A DNA stretch of 64,000 nucleotides from Ulva prolifera (GCA_023078555.1 CM041202.1:992001-1056000); one strand, 5' to 3'. Positions 12,522 to 24,867 are shown, numbered from the stretch's first letter. The notes: generated from the sequence alone by a model not told the origin. Made by a program: numbers and translations.

Positions 12522-14584
12522 GTTCCGGCGAGGCCGACTTGGCTCGAGCTTTCCCATGACGCACATCAGGCATGTCCCTCGCTCGCCGAGTCTCCGCTCG
12601 CGCCAGAAACGGCGTACATCTTAATAATGTAACTAAAGTGTGATGTTTGTCCTCTTCTGCGTCTCTTTATCGTCTTCTGTGGACGGATCGCGTTGCCCGG
12701 AAGTCGTTGTCGCGGGTGTATTTTTACTCTGTCCGTGGTAATTCGGCTTCCGGGTAATGCCGACGGGGAGCGTAAATCACATAGGATGCACCATTTCGTC
12801 GTTGAGCGTCGCATACATGCATCATAAAGTATTGGTATGATCACAGACAAATTACAGCTCGTGTCGCGCCGATCACCCATCGCCGCTGCGCCATGGCAAT
12901 ATGCCACCAATCGCCTACCGGGAATCCGCATCAGCTCTACAACTTTGTCACATCACATATCACCGCCCTGGCCCAATGGTTGCCGCTCTGCACAAGCTCT
13001 GTCATACGAGGGCCGGCATCCGGCAACCAGGCCTGCGCTTTGCAGGCGGATCAGCATGAAATGTAAATCAGGCAGAGACAACTATGGGCGAAATTCTCTC
13101 TTCTTCTGCTTGACTCCTATTACGACCAGCAGACGGCTGCTTGTGTTCAAAGACGTTGTTGTCGTGCCGTATCCAGCTGTTGCCTGCAAACGGGATGCTT
13201 TTAGAGGCATAGCAGTCACCACGACGTGCCATCGTGCTCATCATAGTGCACAACTGCTGAAAATTGCATCACAGGCGGGAGCAATCCTCACCTTCAGCTT
13301 GTGGTGGCAGGCCAATGGTGGCTGCATCTGCTACCTCACAGGCTTCTCATTTGCCAGACTGCTCATGCAGCCGTTGCCCTGCACCAATCCTCATGTCTTG
13401 AAGCAGCCGTACACTGTCAGCCTCATGTCAGCGCCAGTGTTGACTGCGTGCAACACATCTTTTGCAGAAGCATACCTAGTATGGCGGGCCAGCTTCAGGT
13501 TGTCAGCCAGGCTGTAGTGTACTGAAGCAGAAGCTAATCATTCGTGAAGGCACCTGTACCCATCAGCACGTGTCCATGCAAGAGCTAAACATGGCTTCTG
13601 CTTGGTGCTCCTGTCTCGAGGAGACACCTGTCGAAGTTCGGGACATTGCTGAGGCGTTTGTGACACCTGTTGCTGAGTAAGGCATACCTGCGGTGAAGTG
13701 TCAACTTCGTCATGTTGCATTAAGAAGGCAGCACATCTGCATGCTTGACTCCCCTGCACACTCGAACTCGCTGTCACATGTTTTCTGGTCCATCCGCTAG
13801 ATTGCACAGGAGCGGTCTCCGCTCCTACATGCAATTTAACACGACCAGACAAATGGGCAACTTCGTACCCCCCAAATAGACATCTCCTGAAGATAATAAC
13901 ATCTCCATAAGACATCATGCGACTCGATGTTGAATAGAGACGTCCCATCGATTGGCATATTTCCTGTCGAGCTTAGGCGTACTTGTCTTGACCAATGATC
14001 GCTGCGGCACTGGGGTACGACGACAACGCTCTTGAGTTTACGTCTACAGAGACAAAGAGACAAGAAGAAAGCAGCTGTCACTGGTATCAATGGGCATGGT
14101 GGTGGCCACACTCTTCGCGGGGCTCGAATATCCAAAGTTGCAGCGTGGAAAACATGTATGTGCACGAATTCGATACTGATTGCCTGGCCGAGACATGAGA
14201 CAACTCTCCGTGTGTCGAGATAGCTTCAATGCTCCGCGTGTGCGGCATCTAATGGTAGTGTCAATGGCGTGCGTAAATGGCGTGCACCACCACGGCCCCG
14301 CGAGGTGGCATGTTATGTGAACTTGAACTTATTCCGGCGTTCGGATGCACGCCGTCGCACATTGAAAGACCCGGAGAAGGAAAGCATGCTGTTCCGGGCG
14401 ATGGCACCCGACCAAACCACGCGCGACTGCCCGGAAGATGAGAAATTTTGACTCCCGGGCACGCAGACGCGAGCTGCGTGACGCTCAACCCGGAACTCTC
14501 AACCAGGAGACCGTAGCCACCAGTGTCCCTGGTCAGCCCGCTCGCCCGGGAGCCTGTCCCTGGTCAAGTCATTCTTGTAGTGCA
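12522..14584. other. Unassigned stretch
   Basis: The longest open frame is 12837-13517 (+, 226 codons). It shows no motif, signal peptide or codon bias that I can defend. I treat it as probably non-coding. Confidence 0.35.
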
Positions 14585-14597
14585 GATGCAATATGCT

Positions 14598-14629
14598 TAC
14601 AAAAGAGTGAACGGGAGAAAACAAACACT
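14598..14629 (-). mobile_element. LINE-A micro-insertion, 32 bp
   Basis: Thirty-two bases that are the reverse complement of the last bases of LINE-A (through TTCTCCCGTTCACTCTTTTG to the end) sit between perfect 13-bp repeats, GATGCAATATGCT, at 14585-14597 and 14630-14642. It is an extremely 5'-truncated insertion. Confidence 0.85.
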
Positions 14630-15157
14630 GATGCAATATGCTATATCTGACTCATCGCCACACCCCTGCGGACTGCGCAGTCTTCGATTGTTTAAGATCT
14701 GAGTTCTCTTACGCGTGGCGTGACACGTGTTCCGGATCCATACAGAACTAAAGAACGCCGCAAGCATGCAGGAGCTTCCACGTGCAGATCTGTGCCAGTG
14801 CTGGACAAGCAGGTGATGAAAACCTGCAACCCAGCCTCTCAGCCTTAAGAGGCTGCGCGCATGTGCCTGGCCACAGCGGGTGCGGACTGCCGTTGACGGG
14901 GAGTGGCGTCTGCACATCTCAAGCCACGTGTACAGGAAACTGTCAGGCACGGGGGGCGGTGCTTCCGCCATGTGCTGACTTCGCAGCGGCCGCAGGCTGC
15001 GGCCGCCTCCGTGGAGCTCCGTGAAATATCTATCCCGAAACATCACACTGAAGTAAGTTTGATAAGAACATGACGGTGCCTTGTAATCGAATGATTCACC
15101 TCGTTCTGTCCCGGGTCCAGGCGCCGGCCCTCCTGCCTGCTAGCAAGGTGCACTACT

Positions 15158-15250
15158 GAGAGATGACAAGCCCAGACTTCCGATACATATCCGCATTGCC
15201 GCGCTGCAATGACACCGACAACACCCGCAGCGCCCACTGGACAAACGCGC
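15158..15250 (-). mobile_element. Internal LINE-A segment flanked by direct repeats
   Basis: About 92 bp match LINE-A copy 1 positions 9668-9759 in reverse orientation. They lie between 21-23 bp perfect direct repeats (15135-15157 and 15249-15271, core CTGCTAGCAAGGTGCACTAC). The segment comes from inside the ORF and lacks the LINE 3' end. Ordinary priming from the 3' terminus does not explain that. Confidence 0.8.
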
Positions 15251-15271
15251 CTGCTAGCAAGGTGCACTACT

Positions 15272-16059
15272 TACATATGCATGTGCGACTCGATCGCAGG
15301 AGACTGCACGCACCAGCAGTCCTGTACATACGTCGGTCCTTATCTCGAGATTTGGCTAGCTAGCGCCCACAGATCAACGTTGCAGTACCTGCGAGGCAAT
15401 GCCAACTGTGTATCCGCACACTTGCAGCCCTTGTGGAGCCATAAGAGCATGCGTGGCCAATGACAAAGCTGCAGGTTGTGCACAGATGTGCACCTTGTGT
15501 ACATTGTACTGTCAGCACCCTTCATACTTACTCTTGTGTTGCTGGCAATGAGCAGAGTCCTCCTGTAGACACTTCACATTGCATCATGCATGACACAGCA
15601 GGTCCGAGGTGGTGGTTGCGTTGCCAGTGATTAGGTGGCTATGCACATCACCATGCAATCATTCACCCAGTGCATGCATGTCCTCCCCTCAAGAACAATT
15701 CTACACTGCGCGCCAGTGCTGATGGTAGTCGCTGGTGAGGAGTGCTTTAGGATTGCGCTGGAATCTTCGTCCAGGCCCCCGGGAGGGCGCTGCCACGTGC
15801 AAGCTTGCTGCGTCAATGAGTCATCGGCCTGCTGCCGTTTGACTGCACTCATTGTTCCGTGCACAGTGGCCTGACTCTCTCTCCGGTTGCTTTCTTTAGC
15901 TAACTACCACCAGTACTAGTCTAAGACTGAACATAAATCTCAACATGCATGACTAACTCGTGCTTGTACTCAAACAGTCTATATCTATACATCTTTATCC
16001 CTTCCGAGCCCCGCCTGTGATCGGATAGCTGACTGTAGGCCTTCACCTCGGCAGCTTTC
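15272..16059. other. No gene seen
   Basis: No coding or repeat signal I can support. Confidence 0.4.
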
Positions 16060-16446
16060 TACAATATGAGGCTGCAGCGTCATTGCAAAGCTTGTTGAGC
16101 CTAGCTCAAGGAGCATTGTGCCCGGGAAGGCAGATTTACCCCCGACACGTATGGCAGGCTTGNGCCAGAGTGGTCGTCAGTCCCAGTATGGAAAGGCCTG
16201 AGGGCAACACAATTTTGGCGGTAACGAACTCAAGCAAGTCGCACTCTGTCTAGAGTGACGGCCATATCCCGGACCACTTGCATTACAGTACTTCGCCGCA
16301 GTGCCCTTCGTCCATTGACTGTCCATCTCTACCTCCGCATTATACAATATGAGGCTGCAGCGTCATCGCAAAGCTTGTTGAGCCTAGCTCAAGGAGCATT
16401 GTGCCCGGGAAGGCAGATTTACCCCGACACGTATGGCAGGCTTGAC
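16060..16446. repeat. Pair of 104-bp direct repeats
   Basis: 16060-16163 and 16343-16446 are nearly identical (starting TACAATATGAGGCTGCAGCG) and 283 bp apart. An ambiguous base sits at 16164, at the edge of the first copy. No target duplication or terminal inverted repeat was found, so the origin is unclear. Confidence 0.85.
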
Positions 16447-17408
16447 ACGGTGGGGCTCGGTGCCGGGAAGAGCATCGCGACGGTGGGGCCACGAGTCCGC
16501 GTAGCTCTGCGCAGCACCCATACGCAACGGTGATTCCGCCGCGTTGCAGCTACACTTGAGGTGGCTGTAGAGGGTGATGGCCAGCATATGCGTATACGCG
16601 TATACGATATCGGCACACGCTCCCACACTCGCCCACTCACCCATTCACCCATGCGCCTGCATCCCTCAACCCACACGCCCGCCCCCTCACGCGCAGCCTG
16701 GGTCCCACGCAGAGGACGGACCCGCGGACTGTATGGCTGCGGTGGCCCGAGCTGGCACCTCGGCCGTCGCCGGCCCCATCAGAAGCCGGGGGAGCCCCAT
16801 AGTGCACTGCCCCAACAGCCCCAACCCCCTTCCCGCTGCCCCAGGACTCGTCCACAGCCCACCCGCACGCACAAGCAGGGCTTCCCCAGTGCGGAGCAGC
16901 AACACGGGAGCGGCGTCACCGTGCCGGACGCTCAGGAAGAAGCACGCCCGCGACGCAGCACACGCACAGGCGAAAGCAGCCGCGGCCGTGCTCACAGATT
17001 AGCGAGAGGATGGAGGCTACAGGTGCGTGTGCATGCGCGCATCTGTGGCTGTTCCGTGCGGAAGTGCATGCGAGTTGTAACGGAAGCGGAGAGGAGGCCG
17101 GCGTCTCCACGGAACCAACGAGCAGGCCAATCACAGCTTCACAACACACCCAAGCCACCTAGGCGGGCAGGCGCGTCGGTGTGAATCAGAGACAAGGATG
17201 GAAAGGCACATGACGCTTCACACACACCATATATCTCAAGCGGGCGCGCAGGTGTGGATGTAGGTGTTTGCGTGCATGCGAAACGAAAGTGGGTGCCCAG
17301 GTACTCACGTGTAGGAGGCGCAAGCGGGTAGCATGGTTGTGGTGCGGGGCGGCGGAGTGTAGACAATCGAGTTCCTCGGGCATGTTTGCTGTGGCTTGGG
17401 TGTGCCAC
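16447..17408. other. C-rich unassigned stretch
   Basis: About 16610-16990 is rich in CCCAC and CACAC on the plus strand. This composition resembles the minus-strand copies of LINE-C 3' UTRs, but I cannot align it to them with confidence. No gene is called. Confidence 0.3.
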
Positions 17409-17416
17409 ATCCACAC

Positions 17417-17518
17417 CAGTGTCGGGTTGCTGTGCAGCATTTCTGGGGCTGCCACCCAGAAATTAGACCTGCATATTCGGAATTGTTCTATGTGATCGGG
17501 CCCGATGACCCGACACTG
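17417..17518 (+). mobile_element. hAT-like MITE, copy 1
   Basis: The 102-bp element has terminal inverted repeats CAGTGTCGGGT / ACCCGACACTG. Flanking 8-mers ATCCACAC (17409-17416) and ATGCACAC (17519-17526) match at 7 of 8 positions. An 8-bp target duplication and CAG-starting termini fit the hAT superfamily. There is no coding capacity. Confidence 0.85.
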
Positions 17519-17622
17519 ATGCACACGTGTGAGCGTACGCTGCATTCCCACAGGCAGCGGCATGCCCCATACAGCACAGAAGAAGAAGAACAGCGTGGGA
17601 GATCAGACGCACACCCGCTTTC

Positions 17623-17729
17623 CAGTGGTGGATCGCCTTACAGCATTTCCAGGGCAGCGCTGCCGCCTCAAACTCAGATCTGCATTTCCGGAATTCTTAC
17701 ATGTGATCCGGCCCGACGACCCAGCACTG
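17623..17729 (+). mobile_element. hAT-like MITE, copy 2 (diverged)
   Basis: Collinear with copy 1, 105 bp downstream and in the same orientation. It starts CAGTGGTGGATCG, ends GACGACCCAGCACTG, and shares the CAGCATTTC and ATGTGATC...GGCCCGA blocks. No clear target duplication remains. Confidence 0.7.
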
Positions 17730-20700
17730 GTGTGCGGGTGTGCGTGTTTGGGGTGTGTCTGTCATGCTATGCTAGGGCGCCGTGCACGTGGTCGGGCCGC
17801 GGTGAACTGGCGTCCGCTGTCATGCATGCACTGGTGGCGCTGGCATGCTTGTTCATTCAAGTTGCCCTAGCGATGCCATAGCATACTGGCCACTACGACT
17901 GAGTCCTTGAAAATCAGAGCACAGGAGGTGGTGTGGGCATGACCCTCTGCAGCGATCCGCGCAACAGACCAAATATGTCAACGGTGGGGTTGGCTACCGC
18001 GATGCCTGGTGGTAGGAGAGATCAGAACAACAGCGTAGCTAGTCTGGCCACGGCGGCAGCATGTTCGATGGATTCCGGGCCGCCCTTTGTGGCTGAGGTG
18101 ACGCTGGTGCCCCATACGAGTCCAGACCAGCTGCGATGTGTTATTGAGCTGACTGTTGGCAGCAGTGGTTGCAGCTGGGAAGGCCTCGGCCCTGGGCATG
18201 GGCCCTGGACATGCATGTGCCCAATGCATAGAGTGATGACGCGTTCCCTTGACGGAAGCCTGCCGATAGATTGACCCGGTCATCGCCCCCAGGGCACAGG
18301 GCGAGGAATGCAGACACCTCCTATCTACATCAACGGAATGCCTATGATGACATTAAATTTACTCGAAAGTTGGTAAGAGAACACATTCATCCAGACAGGC
18401 ACACCATCGAGCGTGCTGTGAGATGACAACATGGCCCACGGGCGGTCAGCTACGGACCCGACTACGCGCGAAGACATCCGGGTTGCAACTTGCAAGGACA
18501 GCTGTGGTCTGGGGCCACACCCCGTGGGGTGCCGCCCGCCCGGCGCGGCCCAGAAGCCCAAGCGCTGCGCCGGGCAGGGCATGCATCGGAGTATAGGGTC
18601 AACGCTGCTAGAATCTGCAGTCGTTGTCTGTGTGGATGTACGTGGTAAGGACGGGGTGGCCGGTAGCACCGCTACGGCAACGAACAAGCGCACCATCACC
18701 GCAATGCATGCGCGTTGGGATGGTCACCCACGCCGACCCCGCCTGACCGCAGCGTGCGCATGTGTGCACAGGGAGCATCTACTACCGGAGCACCTACTAC
18801 CGGTTAATGTGGTGCAAGCGTGGCTGTGGTGAGTCAGGGTAGCTCTGCAGGAGGTGGCGTGGCTTCGCAGTGATCTGTTGCTGCTGCTGTGGCCATGGTG
18901 CTACCGTCCTCTCCATTGAAATTGTCACCCGGTCCACACTGCCTTGACCGTCAGAGCTGATCCTGAGCAGTCCACATGCTCATATGGAAGGGGGTAGGTG
19001 TGCCATTGCTAGCTGTGGTGGAGGTGTTTCACAGCTGTGAGGGAAGGCAGTCTCCGGGTTACGGTACAAGCACCAGTGCCTTGATGCCAGTATATACATG
19101 GCCATGCACACCGCTGCGCAGGCTGACAAACAGCAGATTGGTCTAAGTAATCAGTGTTGACGCTATGTGTCACAACACTGCATGGCCTGTTCTTCGCTGA
19201 AGGTAACAGGCTGGCCGCACTAAGTTTGAAAAGCGCAGCAGATGTGCTTGCTCAAGCTCCCACACAGAAATCATACCCTCCAGCGCCACGATCTATGATC
19301 CATCACACTAATGCGAGTCGAATTGTCCTTAACTGAACAGATTGCTTCGCGTGGGATGTGCAAGCATATTTAGTGAACAAAGCTGTCACGCCTTCCACGA
19401 ACATATCCACGCCAAATGCAGACCTGTTACCTGCCCTGAACAGACTAACCATCTTCCGGAAGACTTTGGGCGGAGATGGCGCCTGGGCGCACCGGTGGAG
19501 TGTTTGGAGACGGTGCCCTGCGAATTCCGGCATCTATCTTGCGCCATGCTCGATTGGCAGAAGAAGTTGATACTATCAGGTTTGGACCATGATGGCATCT
19601 GACCGATAGGTTTACAGGCTTGCTATCTGGACCAGGCCATAAGTGTACGGAGCGTGAGACAGCAAGCGACACGCAAGATCCGAGAAGGAACGCATACTAT
19701 GCAGATTTATCGCATATTTGGATGTCATGTGCCGGTTGAAGCACCGCGGGTAAGACATTCAAGGCATGCTACAGCGGCAGCAGCGATGTGCGCTGAGTAT
19801 GTCGACTTCGGTTCCATGGAGCCGCACAGTCCCACTGTATCACACAGTCAGTTGCTTTGGGCTGTCGCATTGTACTGCCGTATTGCTGTGGTCTAACGAG
19901 TTGCGTTGCGTTGGTGTGGTGGCCCTGACAGGTGATAGATACGAGGCTACAAGGGGAGCGAGGCGTCAAGCGACAGCTTCACATGTTGCTGCGATCCGCT
20001 GAGGTGCACAGCTGGAATCACGGCGAGCCGGGTACAGGCTAACAATTCCTCCTAAGCACTTTTCCAAGTTCTGCCATCGCCTCGCGAGTAGGGCCAAAGG
20101 CCATGCAGCAGTCTACAGCTACTCTGCAGTCTACAGAGAGTCTGCCACCAACAAGCATCCACCGTCTGACACGCGCATGATTATGCCGCTGATGTACCTA
20201 TGAAAGGATCCCATAGCAGTAAATCGACTCTCAGGGGGGCTGTTCCTTGCGATGGCGCACTCGCACAGCCCGGAACGTGACGAGACTGCCAGATTACCGC
20301 TCAAGTGACGAGGATGCTGTGATCATAAACCGAGAGTATATCCAGTATTCCTGGACAGTCGCATTACAAGCTATCCCGGACGAAGCACCTGTATCAGAAT
20401 TCCAAGGCTCGTAGGCGGTTCATCGCACCATCGCCATCATACCAGTCTACTGTCCGCAGTCAACATATGTACGAACAGCTGCCTGACCTGGTGAATGAGA
20501 ATCGGTTATTCATGGGGGCCGCGTTGAGCTCTTCCACTCCTGCGACAGGTCGGGTGCTCATCTTGACTGCTGACCTCGTGACCAGGACGCGACCTTGCAC
20601 CTGGACGTTGCTATTCTACATGATTAGGTGACCGTTAATGTAGCCTTGGCAGAGCTTTCTGCAGGCTGTCCTCCCATGGACCGCCACCGGCCGTCCTTGC

Positions 20701-21429
20701 CTTGCTGCATGCTGAAGTTCAGCAGCTGAACCTTGTGCACCGATGACAGCTGCTACCTACCGTTAAGCCGTGGCATAGCAGCGCTAACCAATGCATTGGG
20801 GCCTGCAGATGTATAAGATCTGGAAGTCACAAGACAGCAGGTTGGTACACTGGCATGAAGCGCTCTCCGGAATTTCTGTATGCTGGTGGAAAGCGTTGTC
20901 CATGTTCGACAATTCACGGTTGCAGCAAAAGTGCACACATGCAGACGAACCTGTGCAGATTTATTTTACAAGAAAAATTCTGTTCAAAGCTTTGCACTCC
21001 ATATGAACAATGCGTGCTAGAAATAGTGTGCATGGCAGACTCAATATGCCCTCTCAAATATGGGCACAGTGCCCGACAAAAGGAATCAACGTTGGCAGGC
21101 ACCATCAGCCCTGCCGATTGCAGGACTGTGTGCTGCTTAATCTTCTCCAATGAGTCGCTTTCCCATCATAGGAAGAGCAATAAAATCCAGAGCCCCTGAG
21201 CCACAGCCTCAGGCTGCACAATGACCAATACCACCAAGACATTGCAATGCAGACCACTCAGTGTGCCTGTGGATGATTGTTGGACTGCTCTGCAGCCCGC
21301 CCAGCTGGAACAACATAAAAACGAAGATATTCACAGCAATGTAGGCCTGCAGCCGTGTCACTAAAATTTCAAGTGTGTGGCGCAGGCGAGCCCGGCCACA
21401 ACTTTCCTGTCAACAGTAGTCAGAATGTT
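17730..21429. other. 3.7-kb stretch with no gene seen
   Basis: Only short open frames, none with recognisable features. I found no repeat internal to this stretch. It is the downstream flank of the minus-strand Cys-rich gene that ends at 21430. Confidence 0.4.
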
Positions 21430-24101
21430 TTACCACCAGCCCCTGTACACCTTGCGGCGGATTTTACCTCCACTCGACTTCTTCTTACCCTCATTGCCCT
21501 CATCCCCCTCATTCCCTTCATTCCCTTCGTTGCCCTCATTGCCCTCATTGCCTTTGCCGCCCTTCTTCTTGCCCTCGTTCCCTTCATTCCCTTCATTGCC
21601 CTCATCCCCCTCATTGCCCTCGTTGCCCTCATTGCCCTCGTTGCCCTCATTGCCCTTGCGCCCCTCGTTGCCCTCATCGCCCTCATTCCCCTCGCCGCCT
21701 TCGTTCCCCTCCTTTCCTTCACCACCTTCCTTGCCCTCGTCTCCCTCATCGCCCTCGTCACCTTCATCACCTTCATCACCCTCATCATCGTCCGGCTCTG
21801 GCACCGGCTCCGGCACCGGCTCTGGCTCATCGCAGCAAGTCGCGCCGACGAGGCAGGACGCAGCAGCGGCGTCCTCCAGCGTGATGCAAGTGCCGCTGCA
21901 GCAAATCGGCAAGTCTGCGCTGCAGCACTCGGCAATCGGCGTCGGCTCCGGCTCCGGCACCGGCTCTGGCACCGGCTCAGGCTCAGGATCAATGCAGCAG
22001 GTCGCGTCAGCAAGGCAGGACGCAGCAGCGGCGTCCTCAAGAGTGATGCAGGTGCCGCTGCAGCAGATAGGGGCGTCGGGGCTGCAGCACTCGTCGACGG
22101 GTGTCGGGTCTGGCTCTGGCACGGGCTCTGGCACTGGCTCGGGAACCGGCTGCGGCTCAGGCTCGGGCTCAGGCACCGGCTCAGGCTCCGGCTGCGGCTC
22201 GTCGCAGATGCTAGCTTCATCAGGTTCCAGGCCAGTCGCGCAGGGCGAGACGCCCTCCTCGGTGCATGTGGGCTGGCCAAGCTCTCCGCAAGGCACGCAG
22301 ACGCCACCGACGCAACCCAGCGTATGCAGATCACACTTGTCCCCTGGGCAGCACGCCTCGCTATCTGCGCCGCACTCCGGCTCGGGCTCAGGCACCGGCT
22401 CCGGCTCAGGCTCAGGCTCGGGAACCGGCTCCGGCTCCGGCTCCGGCACCGGCTCCGGCTCAGGCTCGGGAACCGGCTCTGGCTCCGGCTGCGGTTCATC
22501 GCAGATGCTAGCTTCATCAGGTTCCAGGCCAGTCGCGCAGGGCGAGACGCCCTCCTCGGTGCATGTGGGCTGGCCAAGCTCTCCGCAAGGCACGCAGACG
22601 CCACCAACGCAACCCAGCGTATGCAGATCACACTTGTCCCCTGGGCAGCACGCCTCGCTATCTGCGCCGCACTCCGGCTCGGGCTCAGGCACCGGCTCCG
22701 GCTCAGGCTCAGGCTCGGGAACCGGCTCCGGCTCCGGCTCCGGCACGTCACAGATGCTAGCCTCGTCAGGTTCCAGGCCAGTCACGCAGGGTGAGACGCC
22801 GTCCTCAGTGCAGGCCGGCTGGCCGAGCTCGCCGCATGGCACCGGCACCGGCTCCGGCTCCGGCTGTGGCTCTGGGGGCGCTGGAACACAGAAGCTGTCC
22901 GCATTCAACACCAGGCCATCGTCGCACGTCGTGCCTACACCACACCATGGATCAACAGTGTTATCAATATCAACAATTCACAACATTGAGCTGATGTCAG
23001 ATACCAGTCGCACAAGGTGTGGATCGCAACACACATATGTATACTTTAGTGAATTATTTTGCCGGCCATATGCCATGCAAACTTCCGATGCATGCCACAC
23101 ACTTGAGCTGGAACACAGCCTACGCCAGGGTACATGAATGGTGCAGTAGATTTGTATGCAGTATTGATTAGCCATGTCCTTTTCGGACCTCAGCCAAGGC
23201 TCGGTCAATCCAGCTCCGTTGTCCGTGACAAGAGGGGGAACTTGGTAAATGGATACAGTGGGATAAACCACTTGAAAATAAACCACTCGCTTCAGGAGAT
23301 CGCACGCAACTCACACAGCCTTCTCCTGTGCGAGTTGAGTTGCTTGCGAACCAAGTTGCTTGTGTACGACAAAGGCTTCAGTTCGCCAAAGCACACACTG
23401 TGTTCATATTGGACCTAAACCGTATGCAACATAATGACGATATCGTCATTGCACGTAGAGATCTAGTGGTACATTTGCAGTTCGAACTGATTTCACTGCA
23501 GCTGGATTGCCAGAAACGGTCGAAGGAACACATGTTCCTGCAGAATGGGAACCCGCAACAACCCACGAACACTGGTGTCACAAAGTGCCACTCTGTGTGG
23601 CGTGCCGTGCACGTGCACCTGACACGTCACACATTTCAAATTGTAAAGAAAATTCAAGTTGTAAAGAAAATCACGATTCAAGTTGTAAAGAAAATCACGA
23701 ACTGTCATCAGGGTTCTTCCTACCTCCAGCTGCAGATATGACATACATGTATGGGAAAATCACACATGCACCGCAGTGTGATGAAGCATCAAAGGTGAAT
23801 GCCCATATATGCTATTTAGCACAGCGCTATGCTTCCCCCCTGCCACATGTACATATGCAGCACTGTAGACCGCACCGCCGCAAGCAGGCTTGCCATCTCC
23901 GCCGCAGACCATGCAGATCCCCTCCCAGCAGGCGAGCTTGTCACCGCATTCGCCGATGTTGAAGTTGGTAGGGTCGCCGTTGCAGCAGGCTGCCCCCTTC
24001 GTTCCGCATGCATCCTTGCCTGTAAGCAAGCTCCTTGCCATGCCCTGTGGCACCGCGGCCAACAGCAGCACTGCTGCCAGGCCGGCAGCAGAGTACATCA
24101 T
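21430..24101 (-). CDS. Secreted Cys-rich repeat protein with EP linkers and acidic GNE tail (two exons)
   Basis: Exon 1 is 24101-23876 and exon 2 is 22934-21430. The 941-bp intron has a GTGCGG donor and a TGTAG acceptor, and its phase joins to give 576 residues. The signal peptide is [20 protein letters not shown]. Exon 1 carries the module CG..G..CC...[19 protein letters not shown]. Exon 2 begins [15 protein letters not shown] and continues with CGELGQP.CTE.GVSPC.TGLEPDE-type units separated by (PEPEPV)n linkers; two units of about 300 bp are near-identical. Two CC.....CC...C...C.....CC modules follow, then about 118 residues of GDEG/GNEG repeats with Lys clusters, ending RGWW. No enzyme motif is visible. 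A structural or adhesive cell-surface role is inference. The paralogue is at 34269-39046. Confidence 0.75.
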
Positions 24102-24200
24102 CTTGTCCACACTTTGCCTGCAGCTGGTGTGTGTTTGTCATTATTGCAACATCGTGGTGACCCCATAGCAGTGGTGCAACTGCAGGTAGTGCTTGCAAGG

Positions 24201-24210
24201 CTATATATGG
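24201..24210 (-). promoter_or_regulatory. Possible TATA box of the Cys-rich gene
   Basis: On the minus strand this reads CCATATATAG, about 100 bp upstream of the start codon at 24101. The position suits a TATA element with a short leader. No other support. Confidence 0.3.
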
Positions 24211-24342
24211 ACAATCCCTATGCACGTACAATGCTTCCTTCATCTGAGCACCCACTACTACAGCTGACTGGCTACGCTGTAGTACTACTAGTATTCGGTC
24301 TCGGTGTACACCGAAGCTACGCGAAAGTGGCGGTGTATACGC

Positions 24343-24371
24343 GTTTGTTTTCTCCGTTCACTCTTTTGTAA
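24343..24371 (+). mobile_element. LINE-A 3'-tail fragment
   Basis: Matches the last about 29 bases of LINE-A (TTTGTTTTCTC...CACTCTTTTGTAA) with one missing C. No target duplication could be recognised, so it may be older than the other micro-insertions. Confidence 0.7.
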
Positions 24372-24443
24372 TGTCTGCTGTAGTATGCGCATACGAATAA
24401 AAGCATAGGTAACAGGTCTAGACCCTGCTGTGCTCTGCAGATG

Positions 24444-24485
24444 TGGCAATCCAGTGGTGTAGCCGGCCTTATCACTGGATTGCCA
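24444..24485. repeat. Perfect 13-bp hairpin, TCCAGTG/CACTGGA family
   Basis: TGGCAATCCAGTG (24444-24456) is followed by a 16-base loop ending CCTTAT and the exact inverse at 24473-24485. Related hairpins with the same loop end (CTTAT) lie at 31753-31785 and 62470-62530. Confidence 0.75.
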
Positions 24486-24867
24486 CAGCAGAGGCTATGA
24501 GTGCACTAGCTGACTCAGATTTGGAGTTCAGGCACCCATGAGGAGACCCTGGCCATGGCAGCACAGTGTGCATGCATGCACTTGAATTGCTGATGCAGCT
24601 CTAGAACATGACAACATCTCTCAGTTGTACAGTACTGATCTTGTTTACAAGGCCAAGAGTCACTGCCAGTGCCCACTTCATAAGAACAGATAGCAGTACT
24701 CAGTGACTTCTCAGCCAGAGAACAGTGTGTGAGTAGCTACTCCTGTTTCCTGTGTGAGTAGCTACTCCTGTTTCCAGGCTGCTCAGCTGCAGGGAGAAAC
24801 TGCCCTACTCACGACAGTGCCTGCTCATGCAGAAATGAGTCAGCTGTTGTGTCAGCCTTGCAGCTGC

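Noticed and set aside
12837-13517. 226-codon ORF on the plus strand
   Set aside because: No motif, signal peptide or neighbouring exon support. Possible but not defensible as a gene.
22199-22760. Near-identical blocks of about 300 bp considered as a mobile repeat
   Set aside because: They are in-frame internal repeats of the Cys-rich protein (CGELGQP units), with no insertion hallmarks.
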